This document shows positions 37,257 through 45,796 of a DNA stretch of 64,000 bases, piece by piece (position 1 is the first letter of the stretch; each line of letters begins with the position of its first letter). The stretch lies in NCBI GenBank assembly GCA_039814715.1, contig JBCCAR010000001.1, forward strand, positions 62,001-126,000. Reading direction: 5' to 3'. A program made the position numbers and the translations under genes. Source of the DNA: CAKZYD01 sp039814715 (GTDB taxonomy: Bacteria; Pseudomonadota; Alphaproteobacteria; Sphingomonadales; CAKZYD01). The notes below the pieces were generated by a model. It was not told the DNA's origin. It did no database searches and saw only the letters and a list, made by a program, of their open reading frames with translations.

Positions 37257-38168
37257 TCAAGCAGCGTTTTTCACATCGCTGGACTGATCCTCGAGAAACA
37301 CGCGGTCGACGCGGTCCCAATGATAGTCCTTCAACGTTTTGTGAAGCTTGCCATACATTGCGTTGAGATTCACATAATGACGGAAGCGAGACAGCAAGGG
37401 CGCGCCGTCTTGACGTGGTTGCTGCGTGTCGATCTCCCAGGGATGGAGATAAAACATGATCGCAGCGCCATCTGTCCCATTCACCCGGTCAAAAAGCCGC
37501 TTTGACACACCATAAGGCAAGAGGCGGAAGTACCCACCACCGCTGCAGGCGATGGTTCGACCACCTAGCTGCGTTGTCGTCATAGGAATTTCGACCATCT
37601 TGCCGCCACCAGGGCGAAAGGCCCGGCGCGGCGCATCGGGCATGCCATAGTGATCATGCTTAATCGGGAAGACGCTAGAGGAGTAGGCATAGCCTTCGTC
37701 CGCTAGCACCTCTAGCGCCCACAGGTTTTGTTCGCCGATTGAAAAAGATGGCGCGCGGTACCCACGAATTTCGCTGCCAGACACATCTTCTAAGATCGCT
37801 TTTGATTTGCGCAAATCAGCGCGAAAGCTCTCAGGCGTTAACGACGTGACGCGCTTATGATCATAGCCATGGCTTGCAAGCTCATGGCCTTGATCAACGA
37901 TCCGGCGGATAAGAGCGGGGCACCGTTCCGCGACCCAGCCAAGCGAAAAGAACGTGGCTGAAACGCCTTCCTGCGCGAACAAGGCCAGCAATCGGTCCGT
38001 ATTGCGCTCCACCCGGAGGTCATACGCATCCCAATCGCCGCGCTTAATGGTGTTTTCAAAGGCGCCGACTTGAAAAAAGTCCTCTACGTCAACAGACATC
38101 GCGTTGATGATGCGGCCATCTGCAGCCCGGCGGACCGGAACAGTGACAGGTTCAGACGTCATCTGCAT
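37257..38168 (-). CDS. Polysaccharide deacetylase, exosortase A system-associated
   Basis: A 303-residue NodB-family deacetylase (TIGR03006 type, with the DUF3473 tail). It likely removes N-acetyl groups from the exopolysaccharide. NodB motifs are visible: the catalytic and metal Asp pair in SVDVEDFFQ near residue 26, the metal-binding histidines in SHGYDHKRV near 99, and RGYRAPSFSIG near 136. It has no signal peptide, so it may act on a lipid-linked intermediate in the cytoplasm. The ATG overlaps the end of the ATPase gene by 17 bp; an ATG two codons later is nearly equivalent. Confidence 0.9.
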   Translation of the reverse strand: MQMTSEPVTVPVRRAADGRIINAMSVDVEDFFQVGAFENTIKRGDWDAYDLRVERNTDRLLALFAQEGVSATFFSLGWVAERCPALIRRIVDQGHELASHGYDHKRVTSLTPESFRADLRKSKAILEDVSGSEIRGYRAPSFSIGEQNLWALEVLADEGYAYSSSVFPIKHDHYGMPDAPRRAFRPGGGKMVEIPMTTTQLGGRTIACSGGGYFRLLPYGVSKRLFDRVNGTDGAAIMFYLHPWEIDTQQPRQDGAPLLSRFRHYVNLNAMYGKLHKTLKDYHWDRVDRVFLEDQSSDVKNAA

Positions 38169-39312
38169 TGGCGCGCTTCCCCCGCTTTACGGGGCTTGGC
38201 GGTGTTTCGTCATCCGCGTTGTCGCCCTCGATCCACATCGATAGCAACTCAAGCATCTGCTTCATCGTCCTGTCATGCGCTTTCACATATCGCTCAAGAA
38301 CATTGAGGCGGCGCAAAATTTCTTCTTGTTCGGCTTCATTGGCGTAGTGCGCAGCCGATGGCGGCATGCTCGTCCGGTCGTGCCAATCCTGCGCCATTTT
38401 TGGCGGTACATTCGGCTTAAAACTACTACCCGTCAGCGGGCCCTTGCCGCTCAATTCGCCGCCATATTCCATTTGGTGTTTGGGTCCAGTCGTCGGCGTG
38501 TTGTCTGCTTTTAAATCAGCCACAACAGCCTTTACAAGGTCGTCGCCAATTTCTGACCTCTCTTCCAAAGCGCCCAGCAATAGGAGCCGCGAACACAGAT
38601 TATTGAGCCTGCGCGGAACACCGCCGGTAAACTCATGGATTTCTCTACAGGCATCATCGGTGAACACCGGGCTCCCGTCCCAGCCCACAAGTTTCAGTCG
38701 GTGCATGATGTATTCGCTCACCTCTTCGAGCGCCATTGGCTCGAGATGGTGGGTCGCAATCACGCGTTGGCGCAGCTGCTCAAGTTCGGGCGACAAGGCA
38801 AGCTTATCGCGAAATTCCGGCTGCCCGAGCAAAAAGGTTTGCAAAAGGGCCCGTTCACCTTCTTGAAAATTCGATAGCATGCGCAATTCTTCAAGCGCGC
38901 TCGTTGGCAAGTTTTGTGCCTCATCTACAATCAATAAGACCCGCCGACCTGCCTGATGCTGTGTCTCCAAAAAACGCTGCATTTGATTGATCAGACTGGC
39001 TTTATCTAAGTTAGCACTTTCTATGCCGAAGGCTTGCGCCACCATGCGCAACGTATCGTCTGCATCCAGCTGTGTGGTGACAACTTTTGCAAAGACGAAC
39101 TGGCTGGTATCCAAGCTTTCAAACAGGTGACCGACCAAAGTGGTTTTACCAGCACCGATATCGCCAGTAATAATAATGAACCCCTCGCCTTGATTAAGAC
39201 CATAGCTCAGATAAGCCATCGCCTTGCGGTGCGTGCGGGTGTCAAAGTAAAATCGCGGATCCGGCGTAAGCTGGAACGGACGTCCGGTTAGCTTGTAGAA
39301 ATCTTCGTACAT
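38152..39312 (-). CDS. AAA ATPase, exosortase A system-associated (ExeA-like)
   Basis: A 386-residue P-loop ATPase of the kind present in most exosortase A exopolysaccharide loci (TIGR03015 type), related to the secretion ATPase ExeA. Walker A is GDIGAGKTTL near residue 50 and Walker B is VLLIVDEAQN near residue 126. The N-terminus MYEDFYKLTGRPFQLTPDP is diagnostic. The last 130 residues are polar, with a helix near 320-350 that could be a coiled coil. It is thought to help coordinate polysaccharide assembly or export, but no activity is proven. The downstream deacetylase gene overlaps it by 17 bp. Confidence 0.92.
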   Translation of the reverse strand: MYEDFYKLTGRPFQLTPDPRFYFDTRTHRKAMAYLSYGLNQGEGFIIITGDIGAGKTTLVGHLFESLDTSQFVFAKVVTTQLDADDTLRMVAQAFGIESANLDKASLINQMQRFLETQHQAGRRVLLIVDEAQNLPTSALEELRMLSNFQEGERALLQTFLLGQPEFRDKLALSPELEQLRQRVIATHHLEPMALEEVSEYIMHRLKLVGWDGSPVFTDDACREIHEFTGGVPRRLNNLCSRLLLLGALEERSEIGDDLVKAVVADLKADNTPTTGPKHQMEYGGELSGKGPLTGSSFKPNVPPKMAQDWHDRTSMPPSAAHYANEAEQEEILRRLNVLERYVKAHDRTMKQMLELLSMWIEGDNADDETPPSPVKRGKRANADDV

Positions 39313-39336
39313 TTAAAAGCTAAGTCCGTTTTGCGA

Positions 39337-40809
39337 TTAGAACGTGGCGGCAAAGGTGAGGGAAATGGAATTAATTGTTCGATCGAGCGCCGCGCTATTC
39401 GAGAAGCGTTTTGAGAAGTTATACCGCGCGGATGCATTCAGATTAGGGCTGATCGTGTAGGTATAAGAGGGCGAAATTGCTATAAAATTATCGCTGCCGC
39501 GGTTTGGGAACTTCGTATTGCGATAGGTGACATTTGCAGCAATGCTTTGGGCGCCATCCAAGCGATACTGCCCGCCAAGGGAGGCGCCATAGACTTCAGT
39601 CGTAAAATCGTTCGCTGCGAAGTTTCTTTGCTGCCAAAAAGCGTTTACCGATGCTGACGTTCTCCGCAAATTCCTTGCTAATGTGAGTTGTCCGGATTTT
39701 TGCTGAAAAACTGCATCGGTTAAGAAGGCATCTTGGCCCAAAATCTCATCGATGGGCTCATCAAAATCTGGAATATTGTCGCCATCTAAATCAACAACAT
39801 TCCCAAAGCGGTTCGCACCGAGCTGATTTGGAACATTCACATCTTCAGAATAGCTGGCTTGAAGGGTATCAGTTTGTGAAAAGCGATAACTGGCGGAGGC
39901 TGAGAAAACTGTGCCGCCAAAGCGCTCACCAACGCGCCCCTCTAGAGATAGGCGCGGGCCGGGCGTAAACCGAAAACCCACGTCCCAAACCACACTTTCC
40001 TGATCTTCACGCAGCGTATTGTCACTAAACTCCTCATAGCCCACGCTGCCAAGAAGGGAGAGTTTCCGGCTAAAATTATAGTCCAAATCCAAGATGCTGG
40101 AGGCGCGCTCAAAGCGCAGATCATTAAACGTACGATTGTTGGATTGATACCGGGTGGTCCAATCCCAGCGTAATTTCTGGAAGGCTGGGCCGCTCTTTAG
40201 AGAAAAACTACCGCTATGACCAATATTGTCCGATAGCGCGCCCACGGGACTAGCGTCCCCTTCTCGTTCTAGCTCCGTAATTCGAAACGTGTATTGGGCC
40301 GTGGCGGTCGCAAATGATCCAATTTCTTCTTGCCAGCGCGGATTAACTGCATAATTTTGAACCGTAATCCGGTTTTGTGTGAAGTTCTGCTGGAAATTCA
40401 CAATCTGGCCGCCGAAGTTCTGAAACTGCTGCTGAATGCCGCCGCGGACATCGACAAAAAACCGATCCCGAATAACCTCTGTATTTACAGCTGCTTGGAG
40501 CTGATGGCGAATATCGCTGTTGCTACTGTCTTTCCAGAAAACCAAGCCATTTAAGGTATAATCGATAAAGGTTTGAACGCGCGCCGTTGCACCAGAGATA
40601 TTCACACCGGGCGAGATGGTCGTAATGAAATCGCCATTTGTACCATTCACGTCCAAATTGGCTGTATCCGTCCAAGTCTGGAGGACTTGCAACCGCGGCG
40701 TCACTTCGATCTGCGCGACAGCGATTGGGCCAAAGCACAAGCCAACAAGCGCCAGTGCGCCACTGCCTACATGCCATCGCAATGATGATTTCACTGATTG
40801 ACCCCGCAT
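39337..40809 (-). CDS. PEP-CTERM/exosortase A system-associated outer membrane protein
   Basis: A 490-residue predicted outer membrane beta-barrel of the TIGR03016 type. A signal peptide ends near residue 33 (LCFGPIAVAQ), many alternating amphipathic strands follow, and the chain ends in phenylalanine (LTFAATF), as outer membrane barrels do. The middle holds an acidic loop (LDGDNIPDFDEPIDE) that could bind calcium. The open frame extends 94 codons upstream, but the ATG at 40809 has GGGGGA nine bases ahead and gives the signal peptide. It may be the outer membrane export channel or an anchor of the polysaccharide system; which is not known. Confidence 0.9.
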   Translation of the reverse strand: MRGQSVKSSLRWHVGSGALALVGLCFGPIAVAQIEVTPRLQVLQTWTDTANLDVNGTNGDFITTISPGVNISGATARVQTFIDYTLNGLVFWKDSSNSDIRHQLQAAVNTEVIRDRFFVDVRGGIQQQFQNFGGQIVNFQQNFTQNRITVQNYAVNPRWQEEIGSFATATAQYTFRITELEREGDASPVGALSDNIGHSGSFSLKSGPAFQKLRWDWTTRYQSNNRTFNDLRFERASSILDLDYNFSRKLSLLGSVGYEEFSDNTLREDQESVVWDVGFRFTPGPRLSLEGRVGERFGGTVFSASASYRFSQTDTLQASYSEDVNVPNQLGANRFGNVVDLDGDNIPDFDEPIDEILGQDAFLTDAVFQQKSGQLTLARNLRRTSASVNAFWQQRNFAANDFTTEVYGASLGGQYRLDGAQSIAANVTYRNTKFPNRGSDNFIAISPSYTYTISPNLNASARYNFSKRFSNSAALDRTINSISLTFAATF

Positions 40810-40837
40810 TGTATTATTCCCCCGCTTACGGTGCCTA

Positions 40838-41758
40838 CTAGCTTCCGTAACCGTAGTAATTGCCAAATCGGCGGTTCTTTTTATGCAAGCCAGTTTTATT
40901 GAGCAGCAAATTGATATCGCTGCACGCGCTGACCATCGACAGGCCGTCTTTGAGCTCGGATTCGGTCGTATTGTCAGCTTCGACGACGAACACGACCTGG
41001 CCGACATGCATAGCAAGCACTGAGCCGGCACTGCTTGCCAGCGCAGGCGGACTATCAAAGATGACGATACGATCACGGTACCGCGCTGCAATTTCTGACA
41101 CGATCTGACCCATGCGATCTGACGCGATCAATTCCGTTGTTAAATGATGTTGTCGCCCAGTCGGCAGTACGGATAAATTCTCGATATTTGTCCGAATCAA
41201 ACAATCTGACATGTCGAGGCTTGGATCAGTAACAATATCGACAAGCCCCTTCCCCCCTTCCAAACCCAGTGTCGTTAACACCTCAGGTTTGGAGAAGTCA
41301 GCATCGACCAGCAACACAGTATTATCGCGCTCCGACGCCATAGATAGCGCGAGATTAATTGCGCAGTATGTCTTGCCTTCATTTGGCTGTGACGAGCAGA
41401 CCAAAATCAAATTTCCGTTACGCACCCCCGCCCCTTGGTTGCTATCAAAAGCACGTGACAAAAGCTGCCGCTTGATGAGACGAAACTCTTCCGCCGTGGT
41501 TGTTGTCGGAGCGTCAGGAACAATAAACCCGTTCTCCCGCAATGACACCAAGTCGATATCACCGCGGCGACTGCGGCGTTTGTTGGACGCGCCGCCTTGC
41601 TTTAAGGCAGGCTTCACCTGCGTCGGTCCGCTCGCTTTGCGCCGAAGCGGCGCTGTATCAACTGCTGGAGCAGCGGTCAGCTTTTCAGCAGCCCGCTCCA
41701 GGAGGGAGGCGCCATCCTTACTCGGGGCGCCGCCTGCTTTGTTGTCTTTACTGTCCAT
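40838..41758 (-). CDS. Exosortase A system tyrosine autokinase (BY-kinase)
   Basis: A 306-residue bacterial tyrosine kinase of the XrtA type (TIGR03018-like), separate from its chain-length partner. Walker A is SSQPNEGKTYCAINLA near residue 122, the A' motif is VLLVDADFSKPEV, and Walker B is in IVIFDSPPAL. The C-terminus has a tyrosine cluster (NYYGYGS), the usual autophosphorylation site. Such kinases cycle with the Wzz-like protein to control polymer length and export. The ATG at 41758 is preferred to the TTG two codons upstream. It lies 66 bp after the chain-length gene. Confidence 0.92.
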   Translation of the reverse strand: MDSKDNKAGGAPSKDGASLLERAAEKLTAAPAVDTAPLRRKASGPTQVKPALKQGGASNKRRSRRGDIDLVSLRENGFIVPDAPTTTTAEEFRLIKRQLLSRAFDSNQGAGVRNGNLILVCSSQPNEGKTYCAINLALSMASERDNTVLLVDADFSKPEVLTTLGLEGGKGLVDIVTDPSLDMSDCLIRTNIENLSVLPTGRQHHLTTELIASDRMGQIVSEIAARYRDRIVIFDSPPALASSAGSVLAMHVGQVVFVVEADNTTESELKDGLSMVSACSDINLLLNKTGLHKKNRRFGNYYGYGS

Positions 41759-41824
41759 GGTCAATACACCTTACATATCTCGTTGCGCTGTGGTCGCGAG
41801 CAGCCTGATAGGCGGCCAGCTTCC

Positions 41825-43396
41825 TTAAGCCACGTTTGTTCCAAGTTGCTGTGTCAGCTCCCACAACATCACTGCGCCATAGGTTAGGAAAACAGCAAAG
41901 AACAGCACACAAAATGCCCACACCTCGAGCTTGCGTTGTGACCGCTGCTGGTCAGATAGCACCGACGTGACACTGCCTAAGACTGGCATAGCGAAGGTTT
42001 GACGCAGCTGATCCATAGTAGCAAAGGAGGACTGCAATTGACTGAAGATAAATGCAATACCAGCGCCAGCAGCAAGGCCTCCCGCAAGTACCATCGTCAA
42101 CAGCAGCTGGCGATCCGGTGCAACTGGTGTTAGCGGCACCTCAGGCGGATCAATAATGCGAAACTTCACTTTATCGGCTTTATTGCTGATGTCGCCATAT
42201 TCCTTGGCTTCTTCACGGTTGACAATCAGCTCCTCATATTTCTTCCGCAAAATATTGTAATCGCGGTTGAGGTTAGCCATTTCGGCTTCAACGAGCGGCG
42301 CATCTTTCGCCGATGCCTCTAGTTCAGCGATTTCCTTAGCAAGCTTATCGCGGCGACCAGATAGGCTGGCAATCTGCGTGCGCGTGCGCACAAGTTGAAG
42401 CTGAATGTCCGTAAAGACAGGGTTTGCCGGCGCCTGGCCCAATGCGGCATTGCTTTTGGGCGCTTCCCCGGAATTAAGCTGTTCTGTGATTTCCTCTATG
42501 CGTCTATTGAGGTTGACCACATCAGGATACTGGTCGGTATATCCCCGAGATTTCAGGTCTTCCAGCTGACTTTGAAGAGACTGTAGGCGCTGAATTTGCG
42601 CGCCGCCAATAGGCGCACCTGCAATTGTTCCAGTGGTCGTAATGACCGGCGACGTGGTCTGTTGCTGGCGCTCTAGCTCCTGCAACCGAAGCGCTAATTC
42701 GTTCAGCTGGTCTTCTGTGTCAGCAAGCAGCTTCGTATTCGTCTGAATGCGGGTAACGAAATTAAGGTCACCAGGAAGCAAGCCAAGATTCTCACGCTCA
42801 AATTCGGCGCGTTTGCGTTCTGCTTGTGCAAGCCGGCGGTCGTAGTCTTTGATTTGGTCTTCCAAAAACCGTTGAACATTCACAATGTCATCTCGGCCTT
42901 CGACAATGTCACTGTCGAAGAAGATGGCGATCAAATTTTGCACAATGCGCTTGGCCAGCTCCGCATTCTCGCGGTCAGAAAATGACGTTTCTCCGCTGGT
43001 ATAGGAAATCCAAAAAAGATCATCGCCTTCGCTGCGAATATTAATGTTCTTGGACAGATCAGTGATCAACTTCTCCATCTCGGCATCGGTATCTGTCGTC
43101 AAATCAAGATCAACCCGGCGCACCACTTTTTCCAGATTGGGCCGGCTGACGAGCGTTCTGCGCATGGCAAACACTTGGCGGAGCGCATTGTTATTGATGT
43201 TTCGGTCACCCATCACCTCGCTGAGGACCAAATTAGTATCAACATATATTCGCGCGGAGGATTGGTAGCGATCGGGAATAAGTGCAACAACGATCCAGCC
43301 AAGCACACACACCAGCCACATGACAACCAAGCCATGCCATCGCTTGCGCCACACCCCGTATAAAACGGTGGTTAGCTGTTCAATATAGGCATTCAT
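41825..43396 (-). CDS. Exosortase A system polysaccharide chain length determinant (Wzz-like)
   Basis: A 523-residue polysaccharide co-polymerase (TIGR03007 type). A membrane segment at about residues 20-38 is followed by a periplasmic Wzz domain (RYQSSARIYVDTNLVL), long coiled-coil helices (about 170-240 and 320-395), the proline-rich PPEVPLTPVAPDRQLL before the second membrane segment near 430, and a further hydrophobic stretch near residues 490-510. It controls polymer length together with the tyrosine kinase encoded next. An eight-pair stem-loop lies in the 152-bp gap between this gene and the upstream export gene. Confidence 0.93.
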   Translation of the reverse strand: MNAYIEQLTTVLYGVWRKRWHGLVVMWLVCVLGWIVVALIPDRYQSSARIYVDTNLVLSEVMGDRNINNNALRQVFAMRRTLVSRPNLEKVVRRVDLDLTTDTDAEMEKLITDLSKNINIRSEGDDLFWISYTSGETSFSDRENAELAKRIVQNLIAIFFDSDIVEGRDDIVNVQRFLEDQIKDYDRRLAQAERKRAEFERENLGLLPGDLNFVTRIQTNTKLLADTEDQLNELALRLQELERQQQTTSPVITTTGTIAGAPIGGAQIQRLQSLQSQLEDLKSRGYTDQYPDVVNLNRRIEEITEQLNSGEAPKSNAALGQAPANPVFTDIQLQLVRTRTQIASLSGRRDKLAKEIAELEASAKDAPLVEAEMANLNRDYNILRKKYEELIVNREEAKEYGDISNKADKVKFRIIDPPEVPLTPVAPDRQLLLTMVLAGGLAAGAGIAFIFSQLQSSFATMDQLRQTFAMPVLGSVTSVLSDQQRSQRKLEVWAFCVLFFAVFLTYGAVMLWELTQQLGTNVA

Positions 43397-43505
43397 GCCG
43401 CACTCCCACTTTCACCCGTAAGCGTTGATCAGCGTCTGACCACGCTATGTGCACTTCACTCAAATTCGCTTTCTAAACGAGGTGCCTAAAAAGCGCTTCT
43501 CTTTA

Positions 43506-43530
43506 CGGCGCATACAAAAGCGATGCGCCG
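43506..43530 (-). other. Intercistronic stem-loop between export and chain-length genes
   Basis: CGGCGCAT (43506-43513) pairs with ATGCGCCG (43523-43530) around a 9-base loop, 18 bp past the export gene stop on the minus strand. No T-run follows, so it is more likely an RNA-stability or processing element than a full terminator. Confidence 0.5.
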
Positions 43531-43548
43531 ACGACTCATGCTCTTCGT

Positions 43549-44196
43549 TTAGAAGAAGCTCTCTGGCACGATGATGACGTCGCCTGGCTCAATGCGCACG
43601 TTGGCCGAAATGTCGCCGTCGCGCAGCAGGTCATCCAAGCGCACGCCGTATTCGCTCTGATCCCCGCGCTCACGGTCGAAGCGCACGAGGCGCGCCCGGT
43701 TGCCCGCTGCAAATTCAGTTGTACCGCCAACGGAAATCATCACGTCCAAGAGCGTCATATTGGCCCGGTAAGGAATGGCTTGCGGATTTGCCGCTGCGCC
43801 GACAACGCGAACTTGCTGCGCAAATGGCCCTTGGAAGCCGCCCACAATCACCGTCACGATCGGGTTTTGAATATAGACAGAGAGCTTTTCTTCAATCGAG
43901 CGAGCCAGCGTGGTTGGCGTTTCGCCTGTTGCGGCTAAGTCTTCAATCAGCGGCACAGAAATACGCCCATCGGGACGAACCGTCACACCGGTCGTCAGTT
44001 CTGGGTTCCGCCAAACAAAGATCGTTAAGCTATCGAGCGGCCCAATTACATAATCGGCGCCGGGCCCTTCATTGGGCGAGACAAATGGCGATGGCGGCAA
44101 CTCGCGATCGACCGATGTCCCGCAAGCGGCGACCAGTGCAAGCGCTGCCAGCACCGCGCCTTTCATCAAGATTTTAGCAATACTGACCACATTCAT
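43549..44196 (-). CDS. Exosortase A system polysaccharide export lipoprotein (Wza-like)
   Basis: A 215-residue polysaccharide biosynthesis/export protein (TIGR03027 type). A signal peptide ends in the lipobox LVAAC, with the lipidated Cys near residue 25 followed by GTS. The export domain starts at DYVIGPLDSLTIFVWRNPEL, and a SLBB-type domain follows (VRVVGAAANPQAIPYRANMTLLD). The frame runs 31 codons further upstream, but the ATG at 44196 has AAGGGGA directly upstream and gives a clean lipoprotein signal. It is the first gene of the minus-strand exopolysaccharide block. Confidence 0.93.
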   Translation of the reverse strand: MNVVSIAKILMKGAVLAALALVAACGTSVDRELPPSPFVSPNEGPGADYVIGPLDSLTIFVWRNPELTTGVTVRPDGRISVPLIEDLAATGETPTTLARSIEEKLSVYIQNPIVTVIVGGFQGPFAQQVRVVGAAANPQAIPYRANMTLLDVMISVGGTTEFAAGNRARLVRFDRERGDQSEYGVRLDDLLRDGDISANVRIEPGDVIIVPESFF

Positions 44197-44551
44197 TCCC
44201 CTTTTCTCCAAGGCAGCCCCCTGACCTGTCGCTACACCTTTATGCAGCCTGAATAGGTCAGTTCGTTTCATCGCCCGCACGTTTTGCATCTATACAAACT
44301 GCTCAGGCCCTAAAAAACCAATCAATCCCTTGATTCTTAACCTTTTCCACTCCGCTAATGCAATGCGAAAACAGGCAATAACAAATAGATGTCACACAGT
44401 GTGGCGCACTTGCATGGCCAATTTGAGACACTATCGTTGTGTTTTTGCAACGCAAAGGCTTTCTAATAATGATCTTTAGACCAGAGATATAATTAAAAGG
44501 TTACTTTTCGTTCATTTCATTGACTGGCGGCTGTCTTCAGTGAAAGGCCCT
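44197..44551. promoter_or_regulatory. Leader/promoter region of the exopolysaccharide block
   Basis: About 355 bp, AT-richer than its surroundings, between the PLP-decarboxylase stop and the export gene. It must contain the promoter of the exopolysaccharide operon. On the minus strand a weak six-pair hairpin (AATCAA/TTGATT, 44320-44335) is followed by GG and six Ts. This could be the decarboxylase terminator or an attenuator about 125 bp ahead of the export gene. No clear -35/-10 pair stood out. Confidence 0.4.
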
Positions 44552-45796
44552 TCAAACAAGCTCTTCTGCACATGCAGGATGCGACAAGAACGCTGACGGG
44601 CTTGCCGTTGGGCCATAGGCACCGCATCGCATCACCGCAATAACGTCTCCCACATCCGCCAATGGCAGTTCCATGTCATCGCCAAGGCGATCTAGCGGCG
44701 TACACAAACAGCCCACAACCGTCACGCGTTCGAAAGATGGGCCTTTGGCGACATAATCTCGCGCCACGGCAACCGGATAGTTTTTCCGAAACACCTGGCC
44801 AAAGTTCCCAGAGACAGCCAGCTGGTGATGCAAACCGCCATCCGTGATCAAAAAGGTAGAGCCCCGCGATGTTTTTTTATCGATAACGCGGGTCAAATAA
44901 ACGCCGGCCTCCGCGACCATGTATCGACCAAGTTCTAAAATAAGTTTCGCTTGCCCAATGTTTGATTGCCGTGCCGCAATGGTGTCGCGCAGGCTCTGTC
45001 CGACGTGAGACAGGTCGACGGGAGTATCGCCAGGGAAATACGGAACGCCCAGCCCCCCTCCCATGTTAATTGTGTGCGGCGGGTTGGGCGCAAATTCGCT
45101 AAGATCAAGCGCCAATTGCAGGGCATTGGCATGGGCTTCTCCAAGCGCCTGCGCAGACAAGCTTTGAGACCCTGTAAAGATGTGAAAACCTTGGAAATCC
45201 AAACAGTCTGACGGCCACTGGGCAAAAAGCGCGGGGACCTCGGTATCGTCAATTCCAAAAGGTTTTGCCCCTCCGCCCATGCGCATGCCTGAGCCGCGCA
45301 AATCAAATGGCGGATTAACGCGAACTGCGGCAAGCCCCCTCACCCCTTTTTGCCGCGCGATGTCAGCAAATCGGTGCATTTCGCCAATGGATTCTAAGTT
45401 TACGCAGCACTTCAGATCGATCGCTGCGGCCAATTCCGCGCTGCGCTTGCCTGGGCCAGCAAAACTCACGGGCATCTCCAGCCCAACGAGGGACCTGACA
45501 AGCTCCAATTCACCCTGCGATGCCACATCCAAGCCATCCACCAAATTAGCAAGTAGCGATACCACCGGCCCAAACGGGTTCGCCTTGACGGCATAGTGAA
45601 GGTGTATCTCCTTTGGAAGGGCAGCGCGAAGCGACGCAATGGTGCCTGAGATAACCGACTTGTCATAAGCAAAGACAGGCGTATCGTGCCGTGCTGCAAT
45701 ACTGGCCGCGCTGATACCATTGATCAATAAGGCGCCATCATTGGACGCTTCAAATGGCAAAGGCGCATGCACTTTATCAGCTACAGTGCTAGTCAT
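44552..45796 (-). CDS. PLP-dependent decarboxylase, exosortase A system-associated
   Basis: A 414-residue fold-type III PLP enzyme (ornithine/diaminopimelate decarboxylase family; TIGR03099 type in exosortase A loci). The PLP lysine is in HYAVKANPFGPV near residue 65; the phosphate-binding glycine loop is INMGGGLGVPYF near residue 240. The C-terminal CGAYGPTASPSAFLSHP matches the DapA/LysA-type end. It probably decarboxylates an amino acid used by the locus, possibly one activated by the adjacent ligase and carried on the acyl carrier protein, but the substrate is unknown. The ATG at 45796 has GAGG upstream and overlaps the ligase stop by 8 bp. Confidence 0.9.
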   Translation of the reverse strand: MTSTVADKVHAPLPFEASNDGALLINGISAASIAARHDTPVFAYDKSVISGTIASLRAALPKEIHLHYAVKANPFGPVVSLLANLVDGLDVASQGELELVRSLVGLEMPVSFAGPGKRSAELAAAIDLKCCVNLESIGEMHRFADIARQKGVRGLAAVRVNPPFDLRGSGMRMGGGAKPFGIDDTEVPALFAQWPSDCLDFQGFHIFTGSQSLSAQALGEAHANALQLALDLSEFAPNPPHTINMGGGLGVPYFPGDTPVDLSHVGQSLRDTIAARQSNIGQAKLILELGRYMVAEAGVYLTRVIDKKTSRGSTFLITDGGLHHQLAVSGNFGQVFRKNYPVAVARDYVAKGPSFERVTVVGCLCTPLDRLGDDMELPLADVGDVIAVMRCGAYGPTASPSAFLSHPACAEELV

